NCBI GenBank assembly: GCA_030064795.1
Contig: JASJEI010000162.1
Location: forward strand, 1 to 14,283
Reading direction: 5' to 3'
Origin: Pleurocapsa sp. MO_226.B13
GTDB lineage: Bacteria > Cyanobacteriota > Cyanobacteriia > Cyanobacteriales > Xenococcaceae
DNA: 14,283 nucleotides
The position numbers and the translations under genes were made by a program. A model generated the notes under the pieces. It did not search any database. It was not told the origin of the DNA and was given only the letters and a program-made list of their open reading frames with translations. Shown piece after piece: positions 1-8,196 of this stretch (positions are counted from its first letter, which is position 1; every line of letters begins with the position of its first letter).

Positions 1-335
1 AAAAAAGCAAGCCGAACTGAATTTTGTACTCTACCTGTATCGGAATTTCCATCTGGATCTGGTTCGTATCTAATTTGAATTTGAATCAGTTGAGGAATAT
101 ATCGCCCCGCACCTAAAACAATTCCTGCTCGTTTTCGCGTCTTTTTAGTTCCAGTAATAAAGCGTAGCTTCCAGCTACCAATTAAATCCGAAAAAGAATA
201 GTCGATTTTTTCTTTTTTTGCTAACTTTTCTAAGTAAAGTAAAGACTCAACTACTTGAGATGAATCTGGTAAATCCGATCGCTCGCTGGTTAAACTTGCT
301 GCTCGTTCTATTAGAGATAATTGGCTTGATGTCAT
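1..335 (-). CDS. Conserved cyanobacterial protein, 5' part only (possible fibrillin/PAP-like)
   Basis: An open minus-strand frame runs from ATG at 335 to the window edge, giving 111 complete codons with no stop; the C-terminal part lies outside. The protein begins MTSSQLSLIERAASL and has a short helical N-terminus (about residues 1-45). It then enters a beta-rich segment with LIGSWKLRFITGTKKTRK (about 52-69) and AGIVLGAGRYIPQL (about 70-83). The G-x-W start of a beta-barrel resembles the opening strand of PAP/fibrillin lipid-associated proteins, and I recall cyanobacterial and plastid homologues with a very similar TGTKK...GAGRYIP stretch, but I cannot confirm the family. Codon use and the HIP1-like CGATCG core fit the host. 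It is transcribed divergently from the DUF1816 gene. The reading frame is solid; the function is a guess. Confidence 0.75.
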   Translation of the reverse strand, partial: MTSSQLSLIERAASLTSERSDLPDSSQVVESLLYLEKLAKKEKIDYSFSDLIGSWKLRFITGTKKTRKRAGIVLGAGRYIPQLIQIQIRYEPDPDGNSDTGRVQNSVRLAF

Positions 336-767
336 TAGATAATTCGTTTTCTAATTGAAACTATTAATTGAAAAAATTAAACTTTAGTCAAGGGAAAGAT
401 TAACTATTGTCAATTATTTTCTGACTTTTAAACTTAAAGAGACAATTGCTCAAAACAAATATATGAGTAATTTAATAACTTTAAAGATATTTAAACTAAT
501 TCGCTCTGAGGATAAACTTTCATAGCCGTTTTAGGTGATTTTCATTGTCACTAGATAAAATCAGGGATTGAGGATCAAAATATTACTTCTCCAAAAAATT
601 ACCATCAATATCGCCAAGTTTGATAAATATACTTACAATAATAATTTGTCCTCTTGAAACTGGTTAATGACGAAGATGCAATTAATCAAGGTTTAAATTT
701 AATCAGGTAAATGTATATTTAATCACAAAGCGAAATATTACAAGATTTATTAAAAATATAGTTGGTT
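336..767. other. Divergent intergenic region, no gene seen
   Basis: This AT-rich stretch lies between two divergent genes and should hold the promoters of both. I found no convincing RNA gene and no open frame longer than about 20 codons with a usable start. A weak promoter candidate for the plus gene is TTGAAA (654-659), 17 bases, then TGCAAT (677-682); its -10 box matches poorly. HIP1 sites are absent. Confidence 0.5.
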
Positions 768-1025
768 ATGTCATTAGCTACAAAATTATTGGGTTTATTC
801 GGTCTGAAAACCAAGGAAAAAGTTCCCTATTGGCTTAAACTTAGTACTAAAGTACCAAGATGCATCTATTATTTTGGGCCTTTTGATAGCCCCTTAGAAG
901 CAAGAGCATTACAAGGTGGCTACATCGAAGATCTGATGGCAGAAAATGCTTTGGGGATACATATAGAGTTAGAACAATTTCCGCAACCTCCAAATCTAAC
1001 CATTTATGACGAAGAAGAACTTTAA
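768..1025 (+). CDS. DUF1816 family small protein
   Basis: This is an 85-residue protein starting at ATG 768. A TTG two codons upstream (762) is in frame, but ATG is preferred. The pattern YWLKLSTKVPRCIYYFGPF (about 21-39), then EA (44-45), GGYIEDL (50-56) and a terminal P..LTIYD is the signature of DUF1816, a family I know as widespread and almost confined to cyanobacteria. Its molecular function is not established. The protein has no signal peptide or membrane segment and ends in an acidic EEEL. It is slightly short for the family because the N-terminus before the tryptophan-rich strand is reduced. The CHAT gene follows on the same strand after about 115 bases, too far to assume co-transcription. 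No strong Shine-Dalgarno is visible, which is common in cyanobacteria. Confidence 0.85.
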   Translation: MSLATKLLGLFGLKTKEKVPYWLKLSTKVPRCIYYFGPFDSPLEARALQGGYIEDLMAENALGIHIELEQFPQPPNLTIYDEEEL

Positions 1026-1140
1026 TCCGATCTGGCTGGGACTGGCGAATTGGTCAACAATAAATCAGAAATTATCTTGCATAAGCTGACTTATAGTTAA
1101 CTATTTAATTAAGAGTAGATAACATTTAGCTTTTAAGATC

Positions 1141-2517
1141 GTGTTTAAAAAAATACTAAGCAGCCTAAATCGTGGTCATAACTGGTCGTATTTAATAATT
1201 TGTAGTTTAATGGCGATCGCCATAATCCTAAGCGACATTCAACCCCTAAATTCTCAGGTAGTAGCTACCAGCGAACAAACTAATCGACCGATAGAGCAAT
1301 TAGTCGATCTCGAACAATTCTCCAATATGGTTAGCAATTTAGAAGAAAAGTGGGAACGAGATTACGAAGGTTATTTCAACCGTAATTTTTCTCATCGTTC
1401 TAGATCGGCAAAAAAAATTGCCAAGCGTCTAACCGAGATTAAAGAGCAAACCAGTATTAATCCTGCGGTAATTTGGGCAGTCCCCCAAGACGATTTCCTG
1501 CAATTAATGCTAGTTACTCCTGACAATCAATTTGTTACCGAAAAAGTCCGAGGCGCACCCCGTGAAAGATTAATCAAAAGAATTAACGATCTAGAAATAG
1601 GAATTAGCGATCGCCAATCGCTGCAATATTTTCCTCCTGCAAGGCTAATTTATAATTGGCTATTCAAACCCCTAGATCCTTATCTAGAAGCCGAACAAAT
1701 CGATACTGTTTTGCTTTGCACTGGCCCGACTCTGAGATCTTTACCCTTTGCTGCCTTACACGACGGCGAACGGTTTGTCATCGAGAAATATAATCTAGCT
1801 CGCATACCCGCGTTTAGTCTGACAGATACCAGCTACGAACCCCAAGCCAACCGAAGAGTTTTGGCAACGGGGGCATCAGAATTTAGTGACTTACCAGCTT
1901 TACCAGGGGTAGAAGTAGAACTAAATACCATCGTGCCGAAAATCTGGTCTGGACAGAAAATATTAAACCAAGACTTTACCGTCGAGAATCTCAAACAAGC
2001 TCATCAGTCGGGAGGTTTTGATATTATCCATATTGCTTCCCATTCTAGATTTAATCCTGGCGCACCAGAAAATTCTTTTATCAAGTTTCAAAATCAAAAA
2101 TTAAGCTTAGACCAAATCGCCGATTTAGAATTAGATTTACCCCAAGTCGATCTCTTGGTTTTGAGTGCCTGTGAAACTGCTTTAGGCGACGAAGACGCAG
2201 AATTTGGCTTTGCGGGATTTGCTATGCAAGCAGGAGTAAAATCGGCATTAGCTAGTTTGTGGACAATTAATGATGCGGGGACAGTCGTGTTGATGAGTGA
2301 GTTTTATCAGCAGTTACGAAATACTCCAATTAAATCAGAAGCTTTAAGAAAAGCTCAACTAAATATGCTCAAAGAGAAAGTCTATGTCGAAGGGACAAAA
2401 GTCAAGGGTTCGGAAGTAGAAGTAAATTTACCTGCCGATACCAGCGAACTAGAATCAGAAAACTTCAATCATCCTTTCTATTGGGCGGGATTTACGATTA
2501 TTGGCAATCCTTGGTAA
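1141..2517 (+). CDS. CHAT domain (caspase-like) protein with N-terminal signal/anchor
   Basis: A 458-residue protein starting at GTG 1141. Residues 1-11 are basic and about 15-32 are strongly hydrophobic, so this start gives a signal peptide or membrane anchor; the next ATG (residue 24) would cut it off. The C-terminal CHAT domain (about 165-458) has LIYNWLFKPLDPYL (169-182), LRSLPFAALHDGERFVIEKY (198-217), FDIIHIASHSRF (293-304) with the likely catalytic His301, and LVLSACETALGD (339-350) with the likely nucleophile Cys344. The family-typical AGVKSALASLW and the ending HPFYWAGFTIIGNPW are also present. CHAT domains belong to the caspase/separase (clan CD) fold. Both catalytic residues are kept, so it may be an active peptidase; the substrate is unknown. 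Most cyanobacterial relatives carry TPR repeats upstream; here there is only a charged, probably helical region of about 110 residues. The gene is convergent with the HEAT gene. Confidence 0.9.
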   Translation: MFKKILSSLNRGHNWSYLIICSLMAIAIILSDIQPLNSQVVATSEQTNRPIEQLVDLEQFSNMVSNLEEKWERDYEGYFNRNFSHRSRSAKKIAKRLTEIKEQTSINPAVIWAVPQDDFLQLMLVTPDNQFVTEKVRGAPRERLIKRINDLEIGISDRQSLQYFPPARLIYNWLFKPLDPYLEAEQIDTVLLCTGPTLRSLPFAALHDGERFVIEKYNLARIPAFSLTDTSYEPQANRRVLATGASEFSDLPALPGVEVELNTIVPKIWSGQKILNQDFTVENLKQAHQSGGFDIIHIASHSRFNPGAPENSFIKFQNQKLSLDQIADLELDLPQVDLLVLSACETALGDEDAEFGFAGFAMQAGVKSALASLWTINDAGTVVLMSEFYQQLRNTPIKSEALRKAQLNMLKEKVYVEGTKVKGSEVEVNLPADTSELESENFNHPFYWAGFTIIGNPW

Positions 2518-2553
2518 ATATTTAAAATGCTAAAATGCGATCGCTTTATGGGA

Positions 2554-5500
2554 TCAACTATCAATAATGTTGTCTGGTGGAAAGATGAACTGGGCAGCAG
2601 CAGCAACTAAGATAGACTTATCCTGACGATAAGCGAGTAATCTAGTTACCCTCTCTTGATTCCAACCCAAGCGATCGCTTTTTTGTGCTACCAGTGCTGA
2701 TAAAGCCAGACGACGTAATTTTTCATCTTCACTCTTGGCTAAAGTGGTTTCCAAATGGTGCAAGCGATCGATATCTGGGCGATGACAGGCGCATACAATT
2801 GCATTTTCTGCCATAACTAAAGCATCGGGATTTAATTCCCCTCGCTTACTCAAGTCCAACAAAAATTCTCCTAACTCATCCCAAGGAAGAGAAGCAACGG
2901 CTAGTTTTATTTGTAAAGAAATAGTAACAGGAGCGATCGCCAGTACTGTGAGAATCTGTCTTACTATCGGTAGAAGATCTTTACCATAGGAAGATAGGCG
3001 ATTTTGCAGACTGGAGATAACTAAATCTAAACTACGACGGTTGGGAATTATTTGTTTGATGGTTTCGGCAATAGTTTGGGCATCTCGATAGGTAACGAAG
3101 ACAGCATTAGCAGCAGCCTTTACTTCATCGAGATAGATTGAGTTTAAGGATTTTAATAACTGTGGTAATAAGATTTGTTCGGGATCTCGAACGGGTAACC
3201 GATCGCAGCGTTGCAAAATAGCCAAACGCAAGGTAGGTTCGGGACGATTCAATAAAGTTACCAGCAACGATACTAATTTAGCTTGAGCTTTTTCTAATAA
3301 TCTATCCCCTGGCGTTCTACCTACCATTGTGGCGACTGCTTCATCGGAGTCTATGGCAGCTTGTTCTAAGATCTTCCAAGTATCATCTTTTTCTAGATGT
3401 TCCCACAAAGCTCTTAATAAAGCAATTCGCACATCGCGATGTAAGTCCCGTTCATTCCAAGCCAGTAATTCCTGATATGCTGCATCTGAATTGAGATCGC
3501 CCAATAAACGGATAATCTCTTTAGCGACGGTGATTTTTTCCCAGTCAGCATTTTTAAGAATCGATACCGCATTATCGACAGGCATCTCCATTAAACAAGT
3601 ACGCAAGGCATAAATAGCAATTCTGGCACGCTCGTCATCTAAAGCCGATAATAAGATTGGCACACCTTGCCCCCCGTCTAATCTCGATAAAGCGCGTAAA
3701 GCCCGATCTCTAACAGCTTCTTGAGGATTTTTAACACTGGCTAATTGAATTAATCTTGTCTGTTCGACAGCAGGTAATAAAGCTAATTGTTCTATAGCAC
3801 TCCAGACTGCGGGAGTATCTCGTTTGTCGTCTCTAGTTAAGCCTTCGAGACATTTAGCGTAGATAGCTTGCTGAGTAAATGTCCAACGACTAAAACCGCG
3901 ATCGAAATATGGCACAAAACGAGTTTTACCCGTACTAAATTTACCCCGATATGCTGTTTGTCCTAAAAATGGCGTAAGTAAATCTTGTCGGTAGTTATGG
4001 AGATAATTACTCACGACGGGTTGAGTAAACCAACTCTTATCTTGTTGGAGTAATTGAGGAACTAAAAAACTCAGGCGATCGCGCCTATGTTCGTATAAGA
4101 TATTTAAAATCCAGCTAGCATTATATGTCTTGCGAGTATTATCTAGTAATCTTTCTAAGATATCTACTAAACCATCAAAGACTTTTAACCGCCTACCAAA
4201 ACTACTAGCTGCTCTAATAATATTCCATTCCCTTTCTCTAGTTTCCCAAGATTTGAATACAGGAAGTAATATTGGTGCGAGTTGTTTTACTTGACTGTCA
4301 TTAAGACGACTTTCAAGATTATAAAACTGAACTTCTCCTCTAGCTTGTGCTAACTTTGACAGCCATTGTGCCGACCATTGAGGATGAAAAGGTAAGATCT
4401 TAAAGACGATACACTCTGCATGATTGCCCGTAGCTTGACTTAAATCCGCAGCCTTTAAAGTATCAGTTAAGATTGTGTCTAAATCTGTTAAATGTTCCTG
4501 CTGCCAAATACTCGGAGGTAGACTAGCTAAACTATCAAGCATGGCATTTCTGACGGGATCTTGTTCGTTAGCGCGATCGCGTATAATTTTGAGTAACTCT
4601 GATAAACGAGTCCGATAATAGCGAGTTGTATTAATAATAGTTTTAAGTGCCAGTATTCTCAAATCGGCATCGGGGTTTTTGAGATATGGCTGTATTACTT
4701 TCCAGGTTTCATCCCAAGGTAGAAAAGTAGCATAGAGAAGGCGTTGAGTGGGGCGAGTTGCTAGTATGGGTAAGTTAAAATGATATCTGGCTTCTTTCTC
4801 TCTTATGGTTTGAGGAAATAGCTCGATTAAATTAATCGATAACCTGCCATCTTTATCCCGCCAACCTCGATGACAATGTTGGTAAATTATCGTGCGTTGA
4901 GTAGGTTTTAATTTTGGTAGCCAGTTAGCATAATTATTAACTGTATGCTGTTGCTGGTTAATTAAAGCAATTAATAGATCTTGAGGTAACTTATGAGCTA
5001 TAGGATTGAGATTGATTCTTACTTTCTCTTCAGATTGTAAAACCAACTGGGTTACTTCTACGGGACGATAGTAAACTAACTTTTGCCAAGACAGATCTTT
5101 AAAAGAGGGATGGTTAATCAAACCTCGAACTAAAGTTAAAACGCGATCGGGTTCTAGTTCGGCTAGTCTGGAGATAGTAGCATTAAAATACCAGACAAAT
5201 CGCCAATCTTTCCCTGTAGATTTGGCTGCATATGCTTGCAAAGCATCCAGGGTAACTTCAGGATGCAGTCGTGCTAAATTGCACCACTCATTTACCCCCA
5301 CACGTTCTAAAATTTTATCTAAATAACGATTCACTATTTCTGTTGTGCCATAAGCTAATAGCCGATATACTTCGGTATCCTCTTCCTCGATTAATTTAAC
5401 CAAACAGCGATCGATTATCGCCAGGCGATTTCTGGTTCGCAAATACTTAAATAAAATACGACGCTGTTTATAACTAATAATTTTTAGTGCAATTAAAACT

Positions 5501-5790
5501 TGAGTATCGCTACCCACAACCGCAATCAAATCGATCGCTTTATTTCTAATACTGCGAGAACTATCTTCAATTGCTGTTAAGACTCTCTCCCCGTTATAAC
5601 TTCCATAACAAGAATATAAAGCCAACAGTCTTTGATAATAATTATCCCGTTGCAGATCGTCTATTAAGGTGACTACATCGGGATTGCTTGCTTCTTTTTT
5701 TCCTAATTTAATAATTTCTAAAATGCGATCGCGATAAGTTAAAGACTCAAATGAATCAATCAGCTTCTGGGAGTTATTACGGTCAAACAT
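2554..5790 (-). CDS. Large HEAT/armadillo-like repeat protein
   Basis: A 1078-residue protein starting at ATG 5790. It is helical throughout, with many about 30-40 residue helix-turn-helix units typical of HEAT/ARM solenoids. The clearest units are near residues 48-95 (DDLQRDNYYQRLLALYSCYG, then SSRSIRNKAIDLIAVVG), 370-425, 683-735 (PQEAVRDRALRALSRLDGG followed by DDERARIAIYALRTCL) and 760-800. I see no signal peptide, membrane segment, nucleotide-binding loop or catalytic motif. The role is therefore probably scaffolding or protein-protein interaction in the cytoplasm; this is inference from fold. HIP1 sites within the gene show it is well settled in the host genome. It is transcribed alone, divergent from the PH-like membrane protein and convergent with the CHAT gene, 36 bases separating the two stops. 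No Shine-Dalgarno precedes the start. The specific family is not recognised. Confidence 0.88.
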   Translation of the reverse strand: MFDRNNSQKLIDSFESLTYRDRILEIIKLGKKEASNPDVVTLIDDLQRDNYYQRLLALYSCYGSYNGERVLTAIEDSSRSIRNKAIDLIAVVGSDTQVLIALKIISYKQRRILFKYLRTRNRLAIIDRCLVKLIEEEDTEVYRLLAYGTTEIVNRYLDKILERVGVNEWCNLARLHPEVTLDALQAYAAKSTGKDWRFVWYFNATISRLAELEPDRVLTLVRGLINHPSFKDLSWQKLVYYRPVEVTQLVLQSEEKVRINLNPIAHKLPQDLLIALINQQQHTVNNYANWLPKLKPTQRTIIYQHCHRGWRDKDGRLSINLIELFPQTIREKEARYHFNLPILATRPTQRLLYATFLPWDETWKVIQPYLKNPDADLRILALKTIINTTRYYRTRLSELLKIIRDRANEQDPVRNAMLDSLASLPPSIWQQEHLTDLDTILTDTLKAADLSQATGNHAECIVFKILPFHPQWSAQWLSKLAQARGEVQFYNLESRLNDSQVKQLAPILLPVFKSWETREREWNIIRAASSFGRRLKVFDGLVDILERLLDNTRKTYNASWILNILYEHRRDRLSFLVPQLLQQDKSWFTQPVVSNYLHNYRQDLLTPFLGQTAYRGKFSTGKTRFVPYFDRGFSRWTFTQQAIYAKCLEGLTRDDKRDTPAVWSAIEQLALLPAVEQTRLIQLASVKNPQEAVRDRALRALSRLDGGQGVPILLSALDDERARIAIYALRTCLMEMPVDNAVSILKNADWEKITVAKEIIRLLGDLNSDAAYQELLAWNERDLHRDVRIALLRALWEHLEKDDTWKILEQAAIDSDEAVATMVGRTPGDRLLEKAQAKLVSLLVTLLNRPEPTLRLAILQRCDRLPVRDPEQILLPQLLKSLNSIYLDEVKAAANAVFVTYRDAQTIAETIKQIIPNRRSLDLVISSLQNRLSSYGKDLLPIVRQILTVLAIAPVTISLQIKLAVASLPWDELGEFLLDLSKRGELNPDALVMAENAIVCACHRPDIDRLHHLETTLAKSEDEKLRRLALSALVAQKSDRLGWNQERVTRLLAYRQDKSILVAAAAQFIFPPDNIIDS

Positions 5791-6098
5791 AATAATTTTA
5801 AAATAATTTTACAATTATCTTACTAGCTCTAGCTTAGATTAATCTATTCCAGTCTATCCCAAGTCTGAATTTAAATTGAAATAAAAGAATATAATCGACA
5901 ATTAGTAAAATCCAGAATTAATCTCGAACGCGCAATTTGCTATCTCAATATTTTTCCTATTGTAATTGTCGTCGAGAGTGAATTGTGTTTTGATTTAATT
6001 ACTGGTTTGTACAGTCTTAGGTTAAATAAGTGCAATCGCCTGATTCATATAAAAGGTCTGATTGAATCTTACTTTCAAATTTATTTTGTTTCCAAAAA
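5791..6098. other. Divergent intergenic region with a spaced inverted repeat
   Basis: AT-rich DNA between the divergent HEAT gene and the membrane-protein gene. The only structure that stands out is CGACAATTA (5896-5904) and its exact inverted copy TAATTGTCG (5963-5971), 58 bases apart. A TATAAA-like box near 6050 could be a -10 for the plus gene, but no matching -35 is clear. No small gene or RNA was found. Confidence 0.4.
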
Positions 6099-6932
6099 AT
6101 GAAAATATTCGATAATATTACAATTACAGAAGTATCGAAATCAAAAAAATTAATTTTAAAAATTAAGCCGATCATTTCATATATATTTTTTTTGATTTTT
6201 GCCATCATAACGCTGATTAGTCTGATAGTTACATTTGATAGTAATTATCAGACTAAACTGTCTTGTGAAAAAACTCCAATAGAAAATTCAGCAGTTATTG
6301 GTTGTGAGTTAGTAAAATCTAGTTGGATAGGAGTAAAAAGAAGTTATACAAATATATCTTCTACATTTTATCTGGCAGAATTGGAAGAAAAATACAATGA
6401 ATATTTAAAAATCCCTGACTACGAAGTAATACTGGTTACAGACAAAAATAAAATTTTAATAGCTCATCATCCAGGTTCATATCATTACGATTATTGGAAA
6501 AGAAGAATAGAGAAAATTAATTCTTTTATTGATAGTCAAGAAGATCTGAAATTAATAGTTGAAGAAAGCAATAAAAGCTTAGTTCACGATCTACTACCAA
6601 TAGATATGTTTTTTGTATTGATTACTTTAATAATCTGGTTGAGCAAGGTTGAAGTCATTTATAATCTATCATTAGAAACAGGTAAGCTATTGATAGAAAG
6701 AAAAAGAATATTTAATAAACAACTAAAAGAAATTGCCTTTGAAGATATTGAAAAAGCTTTTCTAGAGAAGTCTAATAATATAGACACCTCTACCGATAGA
6801 ATTACTTTTAAGATGCTTTCAGGCGAACTTATTCCTTTGACTCCATATTATGATAGTAACTTAGGTAAAGGAAAAATTATTAAGAAAATAAATGTATATT
6901 TAAAGAACTATTACAAGCAAAATAAAATATAA
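6099..6932 (+). CDS. Two-TM protein with two PH-like halves, function unknown
   Basis: A 277-residue protein from ATG 6099; the preceding bases are AT-rich without a clear ribosome site. It has one membrane segment at about 24-46 and a second at about 166-183. The loop between them has two cysteines (56 and 69) that could form a disulfide if it is extracytoplasmic. The C-terminal 190-270 resembles bacterial PH-like domains: TGKLLIERKRIF, IAFEDIEKA, ITFKMLSGELIPLTPYY, then KIIKKINVYL. The inter-membrane loop shows the same order of elements (GCELVKSSWIG, NISSTF, YEVILVTDKNKILI, RRIEKINSFI), suggesting a duplicated domain. I recall cyanobacterial hypothetical proteins of this type; none has a function known to me. 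The gene is poorer in GC than its neighbours and has no HIP1 site, so recent transfer or relaxed composition is possible. It is monocistronic. Confidence 0.8.
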   Translation: MKIFDNITITEVSKSKKLILKIKPIISYIFFLIFAIITLISLIVTFDSNYQTKLSCEKTPIENSAVIGCELVKSSWIGVKRSYTNISSTFYLAELEEKYNEYLKIPDYEVILVTDKNKILIAHHPGSYHYDYWKRRIEKINSFIDSQEDLKLIVEESNKSLVHDLLPIDMFFVLITLIIWLSKVEVIYNLSLETGKLLIERKRIFNKQLKEIAFEDIEKAFLEKSNNIDTSTDRITFKMLSGELIPLTPYYDSNLGKGKIIKKINVYLKNYYKQNKI

Positions 6933-7115
6933 AATTGTATCTTCAAGTAGGCGATCGCCACCGCTCTTTTTATAGTAATCCTTTTTAAATAAAGCTAAGG
7001 AGTAAGTTCTGAAAATAAGTCGAGCTTGATAGCTATAACTATTTGAGTCTTTGAGTCTTTTTTGAAGGTTTTTGTAATCGGATTTAGTATAAAAATATAT
7101 TTAAATTTTTTCAAT

Positions 7116-7149
7116 AAAAAAGTCGAATTAGGTAGTCACCCAATTCAAC
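7116..7149 (-). terminator. Intrinsic terminator of the CysQ-type gene
   Basis: On the minus strand, GTTGAATTGGGT, a GACT loop and ACCTAATTCGAC form a 12-bp stem (7149 down to 7122) with two G-U pairs, directly followed by six T (7121-7116). This is a textbook rho-independent terminator. It lies about 60 bases after the stop at 7207 and closes the minus-strand sulfur-related block. Confidence 0.85.
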
Positions 7150-7206
7150 TTACCGCTCGAATTTAGATTGTAACTAATAGTTAAAAACTAAAAACTATTA
7201 GCTAAA

Positions 7207-8076
7207 TTAACTATTGTCTATTTCATCGATAATTACAGCAGCTTTTTCGCAAATAGTCTCGTGACATTGACCATTAGTAGCAATAATACAACCCCAACGT
7301 TTGACATCTCCTTGGTTATAAAAAACAGGATCGCCATTAACATAAGAAAACTTACCGCCAGCTTCAGTTAGGATTAACTCTGGTGCAGCAAAATCCCAGT
7401 CTTTAGCAGCAGACTTACCAGAAAGGGAAATATAGACATCAGATTGTTGTTCGAGAAGAGTAGAAATTTTTCCGCCGACACCACCCATATATTTTTTACC
7501 AGCAAAAGGTAGGCGATCGATTAGCTTTTGAAAGCGATCGTCACGGTGAGAACGACTGACAATTAAATAAAGGTCTTCAATCCGATCGCGATCGCTAACT
7601 TTAATGGGAGTAACATTACCATCCTTAGTTTCTACAAAAGTACCGTTATCTTTAGAAGCAAAATAAATTTTTTCTGATTCGGGAATGGCTACAATACCGA
7701 TGACAGGACGACCTTGATAAGCTAGGGCAATATGCATCCCATATTCACCAGTCTTATCGATAAAGTCTCTTGTCCCATCAAGAGGATCGATAATCCAAAC
7801 CCAATCATGATCTACAGGTTCGGCTTTTTTGACATCAAAAGTTTCTTCAGATAAATAACCAAACTCTTCTGTCCCTAATTCATCTCGCAACCTACCTAAA
7901 ATATATTTATTAGCTGCCACATCAGCTTCGGTAACAGGGCCATCTTTTTTATTGGTAACATCTAAGTCTGAGGTGTCTTTGTGATAAAAAGAACTAAGAA
8001 TATCGGCAGCACCCCATGCTACAGAGCGAGCTATTTCTAGAGCGTTTGCTATCTTTTCAGCCTGCTTACTATCCAA
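7207..8076 (-). CDS. cysQ: CysQ-type 3'(2'),5'-bisphosphate nucleotidase / inositol monophosphatase family
   Basis: A member of the lithium-sensitive, magnesium-dependent phosphatase superfamily (IMPase/FBPase/PAP phosphatase). Counting from TTG 8076 (289 residues), the metal-binding motifs are GPVTEAD (46-52), LSEE (75-78), WIIDPLDGTRDF (94-105, with D97 and D100) and AAKDWDFAAPELILTEAGG (223-241, with D228). The sequence favours the CysQ branch, which dephosphorylates PAP formed during sulfate assimilation, but inositol monophosphate or another substrate cannot be excluded. The frame extends upstream to a GTG at 8190. I prefer the TTG at 8076 because CAGGAG sits six bases before it and the family usually begins just ahead of this helix; the extra 38 residues have no family character. 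The gene follows the cysteine desulfurase on the same strand and ends in a strong terminator. Confidence 0.88.
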   Translation of the reverse strand: MDSKQAEKIANALEIARSVAWGAADILSSFYHKDTSDLDVTNKKDGPVTEADVAANKYILGRLRDELGTEEFGYLSEETFDVKKAEPVDHDWVWIIDPLDGTRDFIDKTGEYGMHIALAYQGRPVIGIVAIPESEKIYFASKDNGTFVETKDGNVTPIKVSDRDRIEDLYLIVSRSHRDDRFQKLIDRLPFAGKKYMGGVGGKISTLLEQQSDVYISLSGKSAAKDWDFAAPELILTEAGGKFSYVNGDPVFYNQGDVKRWGCIIATNGQCHETICEKAAVIIDEIDNS

Positions 8077-8082
8077 AGTAAT

Positions 8083-8088
8083 CTCCTG
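8083..8088 (-). promoter_or_regulatory. Ribosome binding site deciding the CysQ start
   Basis: CAGGAG on the minus strand, six bases (ATTACT) before TTG 8076. It is one of the better Shine-Dalgarno matches in the window and supports the shorter 289-residue protein over the GTG start at 8190. Confidence 0.6.
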
Positions 8089-8196
8089 GTAATATTTTTT
8101 CCCTAATAATCCTAACCAATAACTATATCCCAAGTTAGTGTTAAGTAATAGTAAATATGTTCTATGTATTCTCTGTTCAATATCAACCACTTACTA

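Noticed and set aside
1141..5790. CHAT protease plus HEAT protein as a two-gene defence system
   Set aside because: The genes are convergent rather than co-directional, no sensor, nuclease or transmembrane effector partner is present, and both carry host-like HIP1 sites. Adjacency alone does not support a system.
6017..6208. Minus-strand open frame of 63 codons
   Set aside because: It overlaps the start of the 277-residue membrane protein in antisense, has low-complexity hydrophobic sequence and no ribosome site.
6948..6975. GGCGATCGCC followed by CTCTTTTT as a terminator for the membrane protein gene
   Set aside because: The palindrome is a HIP1 site and can fold only a 3-bp stem with a sensible loop; the T-run is seven bases away.
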